From DATEPR01 sp036502345 (GTDB taxonomy: Bacteria > Actinomycetota > Actinomycetes > Mycobacteriales > Pseudonocardiaceae), in contig DASXYT010000357.1 of NCBI GenBank assembly GCA_036502345.1, positions 1 through 7,450 on the forward strand: a stretch of DNA of 7,450 nt. The letters are read 5' to 3'. Below the pieces are notes generated by a model. That model saw nothing but the letters and a program-made list of their open reading frames with translations, was not told the origin of the DNA and searched no databases. A program made the position numbers and the translations under genes. Shown piece by piece: positions 1 through 5,353 of the stretch. The stretch's first letter is position 1. Every line of letters starts with the position of its first letter.

Positions 1-316
1 AGCCCTTGAACGTGCCGGCCACCGGCTGTGTGACGACGACGTGGTCGTTGGCGTAGATCACGCCGCCGCCGACGGGGATGTCCGAGGTCTTGCCGAGCAC
101 CGTCGGTCCCGACGGGGCGCTCGCGCTGGACCCGCCACCGCACGCGGCGAGACCGACACCTGCCGCGACCACGCCGCCCGCGATCGCCGCGTTACGGATC
201 AAGCTTCTGCGGCTGACCTGACCACCCAGCAACCCGTGTCCCCCGGCGCAGTCAGCAGAGCAGGCCGGCATCGGGTTGTCGGTCAGCGCCGGTTCGACAT
301 CGCGTGCTGTCGTCAT
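1..316 (-). CDS. Rieske (2Fe-2S) type Tat lipoprotein, N-terminal part, cut by window edge
   Basis: The first 105 codons are visible. The start ATG (316-314) is fixed by GAGGAG at 323-328, 6 nt upstream. Residues 1-34 form an unusually long hydrophilic lead-in containing C19, C23 and H27. Then come a twin-arginine motif (SRRSLI, about 35-40), a hydrophobic stretch (about 43-58) and a lipobox LAAC with C59, so the product is predicted to be Tat-exported and lipid-anchored outside the membrane. After a Gly/Ser/Ala/Pro-rich linker, residues 74-105 (VLGKTSDIPVGGG, then VVVTQPVAGTFKG) match by recollection the first beta strands of small actinobacterial Rieske proteins. In those proteins the CTHxGC and CPCHG cluster ligands follow directly, but here that part lies outside the window, so cluster binding is inferred. 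The likely role is electron transfer at the outer membrane face; the partner is unknown. The gene stands alone in view, downstream of osmC on the same strand with about 145 bp between. Confidence 0.72.
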   Translation of the reverse strand, partial: MTTARDVEPALTDNPMPACSADCAGGHGLLGGQVSRRSLIRNAAIAGGVVAAGVGLAACGGGSSASAPSGPTVLGKTSDIPVGGGVIYANDHVVVTQPVAGTFKG

Positions 317-460
317 GGGCTACTCCTCACATGTGGTCAGGCCGCGGGCTGCGCACCTTCGGTGCACGCCACCCACATGCCCACTCATACGGTCGATCGC
401 CGCTAATGGATCGCACCATCGTGGATTCAGCGACCTGGATCACTCGATTCAGCGACCGGA
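317..460. other. Intergenic region between the Rieske-type gene and osmC
   Basis: 144 bp with no credible gene. It is the 5' region of the Rieske-type gene (minus strand) and lies downstream of osmC. It holds most of the tandem 21/22-bp repeat and a short GCACC-TTC-GGTGC hairpin at about 353-365, which would lie in the 5' leader of the Rieske-type transcript. I see no clear -35/-10 pair. Base composition is less GC-rich than the flanking genes. Confidence 0.5.
323..328 (-). promoter_or_regulatory. Ribosome binding site of the Rieske-type gene
   Basis: GAGGAG on the minus strand, 6 nt from the ATG at 316. It decides this start over the internal ATG at codon 16. It sits beside a perfect 8-bp palindrome CACATGTG (328-335) of unknown meaning. 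Confidence 0.7.
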
Positions 461-466
461 TCACTC
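424..466. repeat. Tandem direct repeat, 2 copies of a 21/22-bp unit
   Basis: Copy 1 (424-445) and copy 2 (446-466) are adjacent and identical except that copy 1 has one extra T at 436. Each copy begins GATTCAGCGACC and ends GGATCACTC. Copy 2 contains the osmC stop codon. Read on the osmC strand, each unit starts GAG TGA. The second GAG TGA is exactly 21 nt after the first and therefore in frame, and a third in-frame TGA lies between them, so osmC ends in stacked stops. Confidence 0.85.
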
Positions 467-934
467 CGAGTGCACTACGGACACCGTTGGCTCATGGTGC
501 ACAGGGAAGTTGACCGAGTTGGCGATGAAGCAAGCGCGGCTGGCATCGGCGTGCAAGCCGACAGCATTGTCCACCATGGCCGCCGACGCAACGACGACCT
601 GTGGCCGGAGCACCACTTCGGTGAAGTGGCCACCGATCCCGCTCTGCGCCATGGTGCCGACGGCGTCGTCGCTGTAGCTCACGACAACCACACCCGCCGT
701 CGTGCAGACATGCAGGTAGGACAGCAGATGACATTGGGACAACGCGCCGAGCAGGGCGAGTTCCGGATTCCATCTCGTCGGATCACCGCGGAAGGTCGGG
801 TCGGCGCTGGCCAGGATCGTCGGGCGGTCCGTTGCGGACAGCTCGCACGCCCGGCCGTAGTCGCGGTAGCCGCTGGTACCGGTCCCGAGATTGCCTTTCC
901 AGACAACCTGCGTTTCGTATGTGTGAAGTCCCAT
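461..934 (-). CDS. OsmC/Ohr family peroxide-detoxification protein
   Basis: A 157-residue cytoplasmic protein of the OsmC/Ohr family, thiol peroxidases that reduce organic hydroperoxides and act as homodimers. The N-terminal strand contains VWKGNLGTGTSGYRDYGR (about 11-28), followed by SADPTFRGDPTRWNPE, typical of the actinobacterial OsmC subgroup. The likely redox cysteines are C68 (in LSQCH, at the start of the central helix) and C135 (in RACFIANSVNFPV). They are 67 residues apart, close to the C59/C125 spacing of E. coli OsmC. Two further cysteines (C30, C77) are present. I chose the ATG at 934 with GAGG 8 nt upstream; a GTG one codon earlier (937) is also possible. It is transcribed divergently from the MetE-like gene. 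The family assignment is secure, but the natural peroxide substrate cannot be read from sequence. Confidence 0.9.
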   Translation of the reverse strand: MGLHTYETQVVWKGNLGTGTSGYRDYGRACELSATDRPTILASADPTFRGDPTRWNPELALLGALSQCHLLSYLHVCTTAGVVVVSYSDDAVGTMAQSGIGGHFTEVVLRPQVVVASAAMVDNAVGLHADASRACFIANSVNFPVHHEPTVSVVHSE

Positions 935-1029
935 CACATGTACCTCGCATTATCGTCAATGGGATTCGGGAGCTGACCGGAAACTTACGTCGCATATGAG
1001 ATATACCCGCCGTTGGCATGCGGCACAGC

Positions 1030-1049
1030 ACGTGCTCAGATGAGCGTGT
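1030..1049 (+). other. Hairpin in the leader of the MetE-like gene
   Basis: Positions 1030-1037 pair with 1042-1049 (ACGTGCTC with GAGCGTGT) to give an 8-bp stem with two G-U pairs and an AGAU loop. The left arm overlaps the palindrome AGCACGTGCT, so the site could act as an operator in DNA or a structure in RNA. It lies about 45 nt before the start codon. No function is known to me. Confidence 0.4.
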
Positions 1050-1081
1050 TCAGCTGGGCGCGACCGCCACCGGCTACACAC

Positions 1082-1087
1082 AGGAGG
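1082..1087 (+). promoter_or_regulatory. Ribosome binding site of the MetE-like gene
   Basis: A full AGGAGG, 7 nt before the ATG at 1095. It fixes the start and predicts efficient translation. Confidence 0.85.
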
Positions 1088-1094
1088 CACCACG

Positions 1095-2231
1095 ATGGCC
1101 GTGACTACTCCGGGGATCCGCACCGTCCCACCGTTCCGCGCCGACCACGTCGGCAGCCTGCTCCGCCCGCAGCGGCTGCTGCAAGCGCGCCAGGAACACG
1201 CAGGCGGCGGCATGACGGACGAGCAGCTGAAGACGGTCGAGGACGAGGCGATCCTGGAGGTGATCCGCACCCAGGGCGACGTGGGGCTGCGGACGGCCAC
1301 CGACGGCGAGTTCCGGCGGGCGTCCTGGCACATGGACTTCATCTACCGGCTCGGCGGCGTGGTCCGCACGCAGGAGAACCTGGCTGTCGAGTTCCACAAC
1401 GCGGCGGGCTCCATCCAGTTCACCCCATCGGGGCTACGGGTGACCGAGCCGATCCGGCTGGACGAGACCATCTTCGCCGACGACTTCCGGTTCCTCGCCG
1501 ACCACGTCGGGCCGAACCAGACAGCGAAGCTGACGATCCCGTCACCGAGCATGGTGCACTACCGGGGCGGCAGGGCGGCGCTCGATCCCTCGGTCTACCC
1601 GGACGAGGACCAGTTCTGGACCGACCTGTCCGGCGCCTACGCCGAGCAGGTCCGGCGGATGGCCGAGCTGGGGTGCACCTACCTGCAGCTGGACGACACC
1701 AGCCTGGCCTACCTCAACGACCCCCGGCAGCGGGAGATGGTGGCCAGCCGGGGTGACGACGGTGAACACCAGCACGAGCGCTACATCCGGCAGATCAACG
1801 CGGCGATCGCGGACCGGCCGGCCGGGCTGCACGTGACGACCCACATGTGCCGGGGCAACTTCCGCTCGTCGTGGGTGGCCGAGGGCGGTTACGACTTCGT
1901 GGCCGAGCGACTGTTCGGCGAGTTGGCGGTGGACGGGTTCTTCCTGGAGTTCGACGACGTGCGGTCGGGCACGTTCGCGCCGCTGCGGTTCGTGCCCGAG
2001 GGCAAGATGGTGGTGCTGGGCCTGGTCACCACGAAGCGTGGCGAGCTGGAGAGCAAGGACGAGCTCAAGCGGCGCATCGACGAGGCGGCCAAGTACGTGC
2101 CGCTGGAGCAGTTGTGCCTGTCGCCGCAGTGCGGCTTCTCGTCCACTGTGGAGGGCAACTCGCTGACCTTCGACGAGGAGGTCGCCAAGCTGAGCCTGAT
2201 CGTGGAGACCGCGGCCGAGGTCTGGGGCTGA
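1095..2231 (+). CDS. Core-MetE family cobalamin-independent methionine synthase-like methyltransferase
   Basis: 378 residues, the same size as B. subtilis YxjG/YxjH and about half of E. coli MetE because the N-terminal barrel is absent. The family transfers a methyl group to a zinc-bound thiolate, classically homocysteine to methionine. Visible motifs: FRADHVGSLLRP (14-25), TDGEFRR (69-75), LQLDDTSLAYLND (197-209). All four zinc ligands can be placed: H250 and C252 (THMCRGN), E285 (FFLEFDD) and C346 (SPQCGF). The H-x-C pair matches H641/C643 of E. coli MetE, and the 61-residue distance from E285 to C346 equals that from E665 to C726. The ATG follows AGGAGG. The gene appears monocistronic, ending 30 bp from a convergent gene at a hairpin. 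The methyl donor is uncertain: 5-methyl-tetrahydrofolate, a corrinoid protein or another donor. Epoxyalkane:coenzyme M transferases share this fold and length, so the thiol substrate is also not proven. Confidence 0.88.
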   Translation: MAVTTPGIRTVPPFRADHVGSLLRPQRLLQARQEHAGGGMTDEQLKTVEDEAILEVIRTQGDVGLRTATDGEFRRASWHMDFIYRLGGVVRTQENLAVEFHNAAGSIQFTPSGLRVTEPIRLDETIFADDFRFLADHVGPNQTAKLTIPSPSMVHYRGGRAALDPSVYPDEDQFWTDLSGAYAEQVRRMAELGCTYLQLDDTSLAYLNDPRQREMVASRGDDGEHQHERYIRQINAAIADRPAGLHVTTHMCRGNFRSSWVAEGGYDFVAERLFGELAVDGFFLEFDDVRSGTFAPLRFVPEGKMVVLGLVTTKRGELESKDELKRRIDEAAKYVPLEQLCLSPQCGFSSTVEGNSLTFDEEVAKLSLIVETAAEVWG

Positions 2232-2242
2232 CGCCCTCGACC

Positions 2243-2261
2243 CCGGCCGGTCTCCGGTCGG
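2243..2261. terminator. Bidirectional hairpin between convergent genes
   Basis: CCGGCCGG (2243-2250), loop TCT, then CCGGTCGG (2254-2261): an 8-bp stem with one G-U pair, filling most of the 30-bp gap between the MetE-like gene and the DUF4232 gene. It directly abuts the stop codon of the latter. There is no U-tract on either strand, which is common for GC-rich actinobacterial terminators, so the terminator role is inferred from position and stem strength. Confidence 0.55.
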
Positions 2262-2954
2262 TCAGTACTGGTCGGGCTCCACATCGCCGCGCTGGATGGT
2301 GACGACGCTCAGCTGCGGGCTGGGCGTCGTACCGGCGCAGCCGTGCGCGCCGGCCGGCAGCGGGATGAACATGGCCGCGGTCTCGTCCGGCGGGTAGATC
2401 CGGTAGCCGCGCACCGGGGTCGGCCTGCACACGGCAGGTTCGAACACCTCGTAGTCCACCGCGTCGATGATCGTGGAGGCGAACTGGCCGGGAACGAGCG
2501 TGATCTGCTTGCCGATCTTGCCTTCCCGCACAGCGGGAGCGCCCACCTGGGTGCCCTTGTCACCGGTCACATAGGACACTCCCGGGAAGCCGACGATCAC
2601 GCAGGAATGCTTGCTCACGTTGGTGAACTTGAGCTCCCTGAACTGATGACTCATCCCGGCGTCACCGCCACCGAAGCTCAGCTTCAGGCCACCGGACTTG
2701 CATTCCGGCGTCCGTACCGTCCTCGTGTCGACGACCGCGGGCTGCTGCGTCGTGGCGGCGGCGGGTGCGGTGGTGAACTGGGCCGGCGGCGGCGCGATCG
2801 TGGTGTCCACTGTGGTCGGCGCCGCGGTGCCGACGGTCTGAGTTGCCGGGCCGCCTGCCGCGCCGGACAGCCCTGTCGAGCAGGCTGCCACGGTCACCGC
2901 CGCCAACACTCCCGTTGCGACGAGCAAGGCGCTTCGACTGATCCTGGTGCGCAT
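2262..2954 (-). CDS. DUF4232 domain lipoprotein
   Basis: A 230-residue secreted lipoprotein. Residues 1-24 are a Sec signal peptide (basic MRTRISR, then hydrophobic ALLVATGVLAAVTVAA) ending at C25, the lipidated cysteine. Residues 26-80 are a low-complexity Ala/Thr/Pro-rich tether. Residues about 84-222 are a DUF4232 domain, a beta-sandwich of unknown function common on actinobacterial surfaces: KLSFGGGDAGMSHQF, then LKFTNVSKHSCVIVGFPGVSYV, then ITLVPGQFASTIIDAVDY. Four cysteines in the mature part (C85, C118, C176, C206) could form two disulfides outside the cell. The frame stays open 52 codons further upstream, but the ATG at 2954 is chosen because it starts the signal peptide and follows GGGGGG (2960-2965) at 5 nt. 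No enzymatic residues are recognised. It is divergent from the neighbouring methyltransferase gene and convergent with the MetE-like gene. Confidence 0.88.
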   Translation of the reverse strand: MRTRISRSALLVATGVLAAVTVAACSTGLSGAAGGPATQTVGTAAPTTVDTTIAPPPAQFTTAPAAATTQQPAVVDTRTVRTPECKSGGLKLSFGGGDAGMSHQFRELKFTNVSKHSCVIVGFPGVSYVTGDKGTQVGAPAVREGKIGKQITLVPGQFASTIIDAVDYEVFEPAVCRPTPVRGYRIYPPDETAAMFIPLPAGAHGCAGTTPSPQLSVVTIQRGDVEPDQY

Positions 2955-3088
2955 CGGTACCCCCCGAGGCTCGATTCTGCTGACACCTAGAAGATGTCTG
3001 GGGCACGTCCCGCGTTGTGTGCGATGCCGGTGAGTGTGAGTTACCGCAAGCCGGAACAACCTCGACGCCGCTGCAACGTCTACTGAGT
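2955..3088. promoter_or_regulatory. Divergent upstream region of the DUF4232 gene and the methyltransferase gene
   Basis: 134 bp if the methyltransferase starts at 3089, or 62 bp if it starts at 3017. It contains the G-rich ribosome binding site of the DUF4232 gene. A weak TAGGTG -10-like hexamer lies on the minus strand (2989-2984) with no convincing -35. The plus-strand frame at 3017-3088 is open, but only about half of its codons end in G or C, and it includes TTA, CTA, AGT and GGA. That is unlike the genes around it and suggests a noncoding leader. Confidence 0.4.
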
Positions 3089-3727
3089 ATGTGGATTCCG
3101 CAACTGCCACGGGCCTTGTGGTGGGATCACAACGCGTACTACCACCAGTGGCTGCTGCGGCAACTGCCGGCGCGAGTGGACAGTGCGCTGGACGTGGGCT
3201 GCGGTGCCGGTGTGCTGGCCAGCAGGCTGGCCGACCGGGCGGGCCATGTCGACGCCGTCGACGCGTCCGAGTTGATGATCGCCAAGGCTCGCGCGCGAAC
3301 GCAGTCGGTTCGCTGGCTGCACGGCGACATCCTGGACGAGACCCTGCCGCTCGACCCGAGCGGATACGGCCTGGTCACCGCCATCTCCAGCCTGCACCAC
3401 ATGCCGTTGCGGCCCGCGCTGCGTCGGTTGGCCGGGCTGGTCCGGCCGGGCGGAGTGCTCGCCGTCATCGGCCTGTACCGCCTGGCCACCGTCACCGACC
3501 GGGCCGTCGAGGTGGTCGCGGTGCCGGCGAACGCGGGGCATGGCGCACTGCTGGCGACCAGGGGCATGGCCGGCAAGCCGCACGACAGTGGCATGCCGGT
3601 GCAGGATGCGATGGACACATTCGCGCAGATCAGGGCCGCGGCTACCGAGATCACCCCCGGCGCTGTGCTGCGCAGGCGCCTGTACTGGCGCTGTTCACTC
3701 CTCTGGCGCCGCGCCGACCACCAATAG
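3089..3727 (+). CDS. Class I SAM-dependent methyltransferase (Methyltransf_11/25-like)
   Basis: 212 residues from the ATG at 3089. It has the Rossmann-like SAM-binding fold: motif I LDVGCGAG (34-41), the acidic residue after strand 2 in DAVDAS (D58), HGDILDE (78-84) and SSLHHMP (100-106) before strand 4, and LVRPGGVLAVIGLY (117-130). The C-terminal RRRLYWRCSLLWRR (195-208) is, by recollection, a recurring end in a group of small actinobacterial methyltransferases of unknown substrate, so no substrate is assigned. A GTG at 3017 would add 24 residues, but that stretch has codon use unlike the gene, and neither start has a good ribosome binding site. The last 33 bp overlap the 3' end of the convergent MDR gene. 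The enzyme should be cytoplasmic: no signal peptide or membrane segment is seen. Confidence 0.8.
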   Translation: MWIPQLPRALWWDHNAYYHQWLLRQLPARVDSALDVGCGAGVLASRLADRAGHVDAVDASELMIAKARARTQSVRWLHGDILDETLPLDPSGYGLVTAISSLHHMPLRPALRRLAGLVRPGGVLAVIGLYRLATVTDRAVEVVAVPANAGHGALLATRGMAGKPHDSGMPVQDAMDTFAQIRAAATEITPGAVLRRRLYWRCSLLWRRADHQ

Positions 3728-4664
3728 CGTCTTGCCGAGCGTCGCCCTCGCCTCGATCGTGGTGTGCGCGTCGGCCGCCCTGGCCAGCGCGAACCACTGG
3801 CCGATCACCGGACGCAGCCTGCCGGCGGCCGCCTCGGCCAGTGCGGCCCTGGTCAGTTCCGGCATCCGCTCCGGCGGCAGCGCGAGACCGCGCGTCACCG
3901 TCACCCCGCGCTCACCGTCCCGCACGTCGGTGAACGACCCGCTGGCCAGGCCGAACACGAACATCCGGCCGCCGTCGTCGACCAGGTCGAACGCCGATCT
4001 GCCGATCGTGCCGCCGACGCCGTCGAACACCACGTCGACGCCACCGACGGCGGCACGCACCTCGTCGGCCCAGCCCGGATGGCGGTAGTCGACGCCGACG
4101 GTGGCACCCAACTCCTTGGCCAGCGCCAGTTTCTCGGCGCCGCCCGCCCCGGCGACCACCGTGGCACCGGCGTTGCGCGCCAACTGGACGAGCAGGCTGC
4201 CCACGCCACCGGCCGCGGCCTCCACCAGCACCCGCTCCCCCGCGCGCAACGCTGCCGCCTCGGCAAGGGCCATCGCCGTGCGGCCGTCGGCCAGCAGCGC
4301 CACGGCGTCCTCGGTGCTCACCTCGGCCGGCACGTCGACCAGCACCGACGCCGCCGCGGCGACGGCCTCGGCGTAGCCACCGACACCCCCGGTCGTGGTG
4401 ACCACCCGCCTGCCGACCAGCCCGGGGTCGACACCGGGGCCGCTCGCGGTCACCACGCCACCGACGCCGTTGCCCGGTACGAACGGGGACCCGTCCACTG
4501 CCGGGCCCGGGTGACCTGCCTGCCCGCAGCTGCGTCTCGACGAACGTGATGCCGGCGAACTCGACCCGAACCAGCACCTGGCCGGCATCGGGTACCGGAT
4601 CCGGCAGGTCGGTGGCCACCAGCACCCCTGGTGGCCCGAACTCGGTCAACACGACTGCGCGCAT
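3695..4664 (-). pseudogene. MDR family quinone oxidoreductase/zinc-type dehydrogenase-like gene, frameshifted
   Basis: The N-terminal part (ATG at 4664; MRAVVLTEFGPPGVL, through GITFVETQLRAG, about 49 residues) lies in one frame. The rest (PGPAVDGSPFVPGNGVGG to the TGA at 3695) continues in another. The two join within about 4506-4527 by a net +1 (or -2). Merged, they give about 320 residues, the usual size of NADPH:quinone oxidoreductase-like MDR proteins. These are cytoplasmic NAD(P)H-dependent reductases of quinones or enones. The nucleotide-binding fold is clear in the second frame: AAAGGVGSLLVQLARNAGATVV, then GATVGVDYRHPGW. No structural-zinc cysteine cluster is seen, consistent with the zinc-free branch. 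A CAGGCAGG tandem at the break suggests slippage, but a sequencing or assembly error is possible. The gene follows the Erm-like gene by 33 bp on the same strand, suggesting one transcript. A GTG five codons upstream (4679) is an alternative start. Confidence 0.82.
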
Positions 4665-4697
4665 GGCACGAGCCTGCACTCTCGACCAAGGTGGAGG

Positions 4698-5240
4698 TCA
4701 ACGCTTGCGGACGACCAGCACGGACGCGTCCACCTGCGGTGGCGGCCGGAACGCACCGCGGGGTAAGGACCGACCGGGCAGCACGTCCCAGTGCCGCAGC
4801 CAACGGCCGGCACCCGGCGCTCTGCCATCGACGTATTTGCGCACGACGGCCCGTTGCAGCACCAGATCGGCGGCGATCAGCCGTGAACCGGGCGCCAGCA
4901 GGCCACGCAGCACCTCACTGGAACGCGCGAACGGCGGACTGGCCACTACCCGGAACGGCCTACGCGGCCAGCGAAACGCAGCAACGTCGACGGCAACGAC
5001 CGTCACGTCCTCGGCGGCGAACCGGGTTCGCAGCTGTTCCGCCCGACCGGGATGCAGTTCGACCGCGAGCACGCTCGCGCCCGCCGCCACCAGGTGTCTG
5101 GTGAGTGCGCCGTCGCCTGCTCCGATGTCCACGACCAGTTGGCCGGGCCGGATGCCGGCGTCCGCGACCATTCGCGCTGCCCAGGGGTCAGTGAGCGGAT
5201 GCCAACCCCAGGCTCGGCGCGACCGACCGGCCGCGCGCAC
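4698..5240 (-). CDS. erm: Erm(37)-type 23S rRNA adenine N6-methyltransferase
   Basis: 180 residues. The family methylates the A2058 region of 23S rRNA with SAM and gives resistance to macrolides and related drugs. Canonical Erm proteins are about 240-260 residues with a C-terminal helical domain. This one is short, like M. tuberculosis Erm(37) (179 residues by recollection), and shares its start (GRSRRAWGWH, 5-14) and end (FRPPPQVDASVLVVRKR, 164-180). Motif I is VDIGAGDGALT (37-47); E61 follows strand 2 (VLAVELHPGRA); D85 is in VVAVDVAAF. Motif IV reads ASPPF (100-104), with serine where the family has asparagine (NPPY, NIPF). AADLVLQRAVVRK (123-135) is also Erm(37)-like. The start is GTG 5240, the first in frame after a TGA at 5252-5250; GGTGAT (5254-5249) can serve as Shine-Dalgarno. 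It heads a probable two-gene operon with the MDR gene and has a WhiB7-like promoter. Because of S101, activity is not assured. Confidence 0.87.
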   Translation of the reverse strand: MRAAGRSRRAWGWHPLTDPWAARMVADAGIRPGQLVVDIGAGDGALTRHLVAAGASVLAVELHPGRAEQLRTRFAAEDVTVVAVDVAAFRWPRRPFRVVASPPFARSSEVLRGLLAPGSRLIAADLVLQRAVVRKYVDGRAPGAGRWLRHWDVLPGRSLPRGAFRPPPQVDASVLVVRKR

Positions 5241-5268
5241 GACGGACCATCACCATGCAGTTACCCAT
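5188..5268 (-). other. Possible leader ORF (26 codons) overlapping the start of the Erm-like gene
   Basis: It begins ATG GGT AAC TGC ATG at 5268, exactly where transcription would start 6 nt after the TATGGT -10, so it could be translated leaderlessly. It ends with TGA (5190-5188) inside the Erm-like gene, in another frame. The peptide (MGNCMVMV and then basic residues) resembles no known leader. It may be chance. Confidence 0.25.
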
Positions 5269-5274
5269 GGCGTG

Positions 5275-5312
5275 ACCATAGCCACGCGCTGTGCGGGTAC
5301 CAACTGGTTTTT
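5275..5312 (-). promoter_or_regulatory. WhiB7-type promoter for the Erm-like gene
   Basis: Reading on the minus strand: AAAAA (5312-5308), CCAG, TTGGTA as -35 (5303-5298), a 17-bp spacer, and TATGGT as -10 (5280-5275). The predicted +1 is near 5268. An A/T tract a few bases upstream of the -35 is the described hallmark of promoters activated by WhiB7 together with the housekeeping sigma factor. M. tuberculosis erm(37) belongs to that regulon. The hexamers and spacing are seen directly; WhiB7 control is inference. Confidence 0.6.
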
Positions 5313-5341
5313 CCATCGCCGGGAACCGTGCGATCAACCGA

Positions 5342-5347
5342 TAGAGT
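5342..5347 (+). promoter_or_regulatory. -10 element of a leaderless promoter for the DUF574 gene
   Basis: TAGAGT fits the actinobacterial TANNNT -10 pattern and ends 6 nt before the GTG at 5354, so transcription would begin at or next to the start codon. No ribosome binding site is seen, which fits a leaderless transcript. No good -35 is visible. Confidence 0.5.
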
Positions 5348-5353
5348 CACGGT

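Larger units (their letters stand above)
935..1094. promoter_or_regulatory. Divergent promoter region of osmC and the MetE-like gene
   Basis: 160 bp shared by two divergent genes. Toward osmC there is a GATAAT hexamer (minus strand, 954-949) without a good -35 partner. A GGGTAT (minus strand, 1008-1003) resembles the -10 of general-stress (SigB/SigF-type) promoters, but its -35 match is weak. Toward the MetE-like gene, CTGACC (973-978) and TATGAG (995-1000), 16 bp apart, form a poor promoter candidate. The interval also holds a 10-bp palindrome AGCACGTGCT (1027-1036) and a hairpin. I looked for cobalamin and SAM riboswitch landmarks and saw none; the leader seems too short for a B12 riboswitch. 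Confidence 0.4.
5241..5353. other. Intergenic region between the erm-like and DUF574 genes
   Basis: 113 bp between two divergent start codons, holding both predicted promoters. The A/T-rich stretch around 5308-5312 stands out in otherwise GC-rich DNA. No gene other than the short leader ORF is visible. Confidence 0.6.

Noticed and set aside
938..1094. A cobalamin or SAM riboswitch in front of the MetE-like gene
   Set aside because: The leader is short, and I could not find a B12 box or the conserved cores of SAM riboswitch classes.
1013..1756. A 247-codon plus-strand open frame overlapping the MetE-like gene in another frame
   Set aside because: Composition is Arg/Pro/Gly-rich with no recognisable domain. 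The MetE-like frame has the ribosome binding site and all zinc ligands.
2262..3110. A 282-residue version of the DUF4232 lipoprotein starting at 3110
   Set aside because: It would put 52 residues before a canonical signal peptide and lipobox. The ATG at 2954 has a G-rich ribosome binding site.
3695..4588. The second MDR frame taken as an independent 297-residue gene starting at 4588
   Set aside because: Its first 20 or so residues have no family resemblance, and the true N-terminus is found in the neighbouring frame. It is better read as one frameshifted gene.
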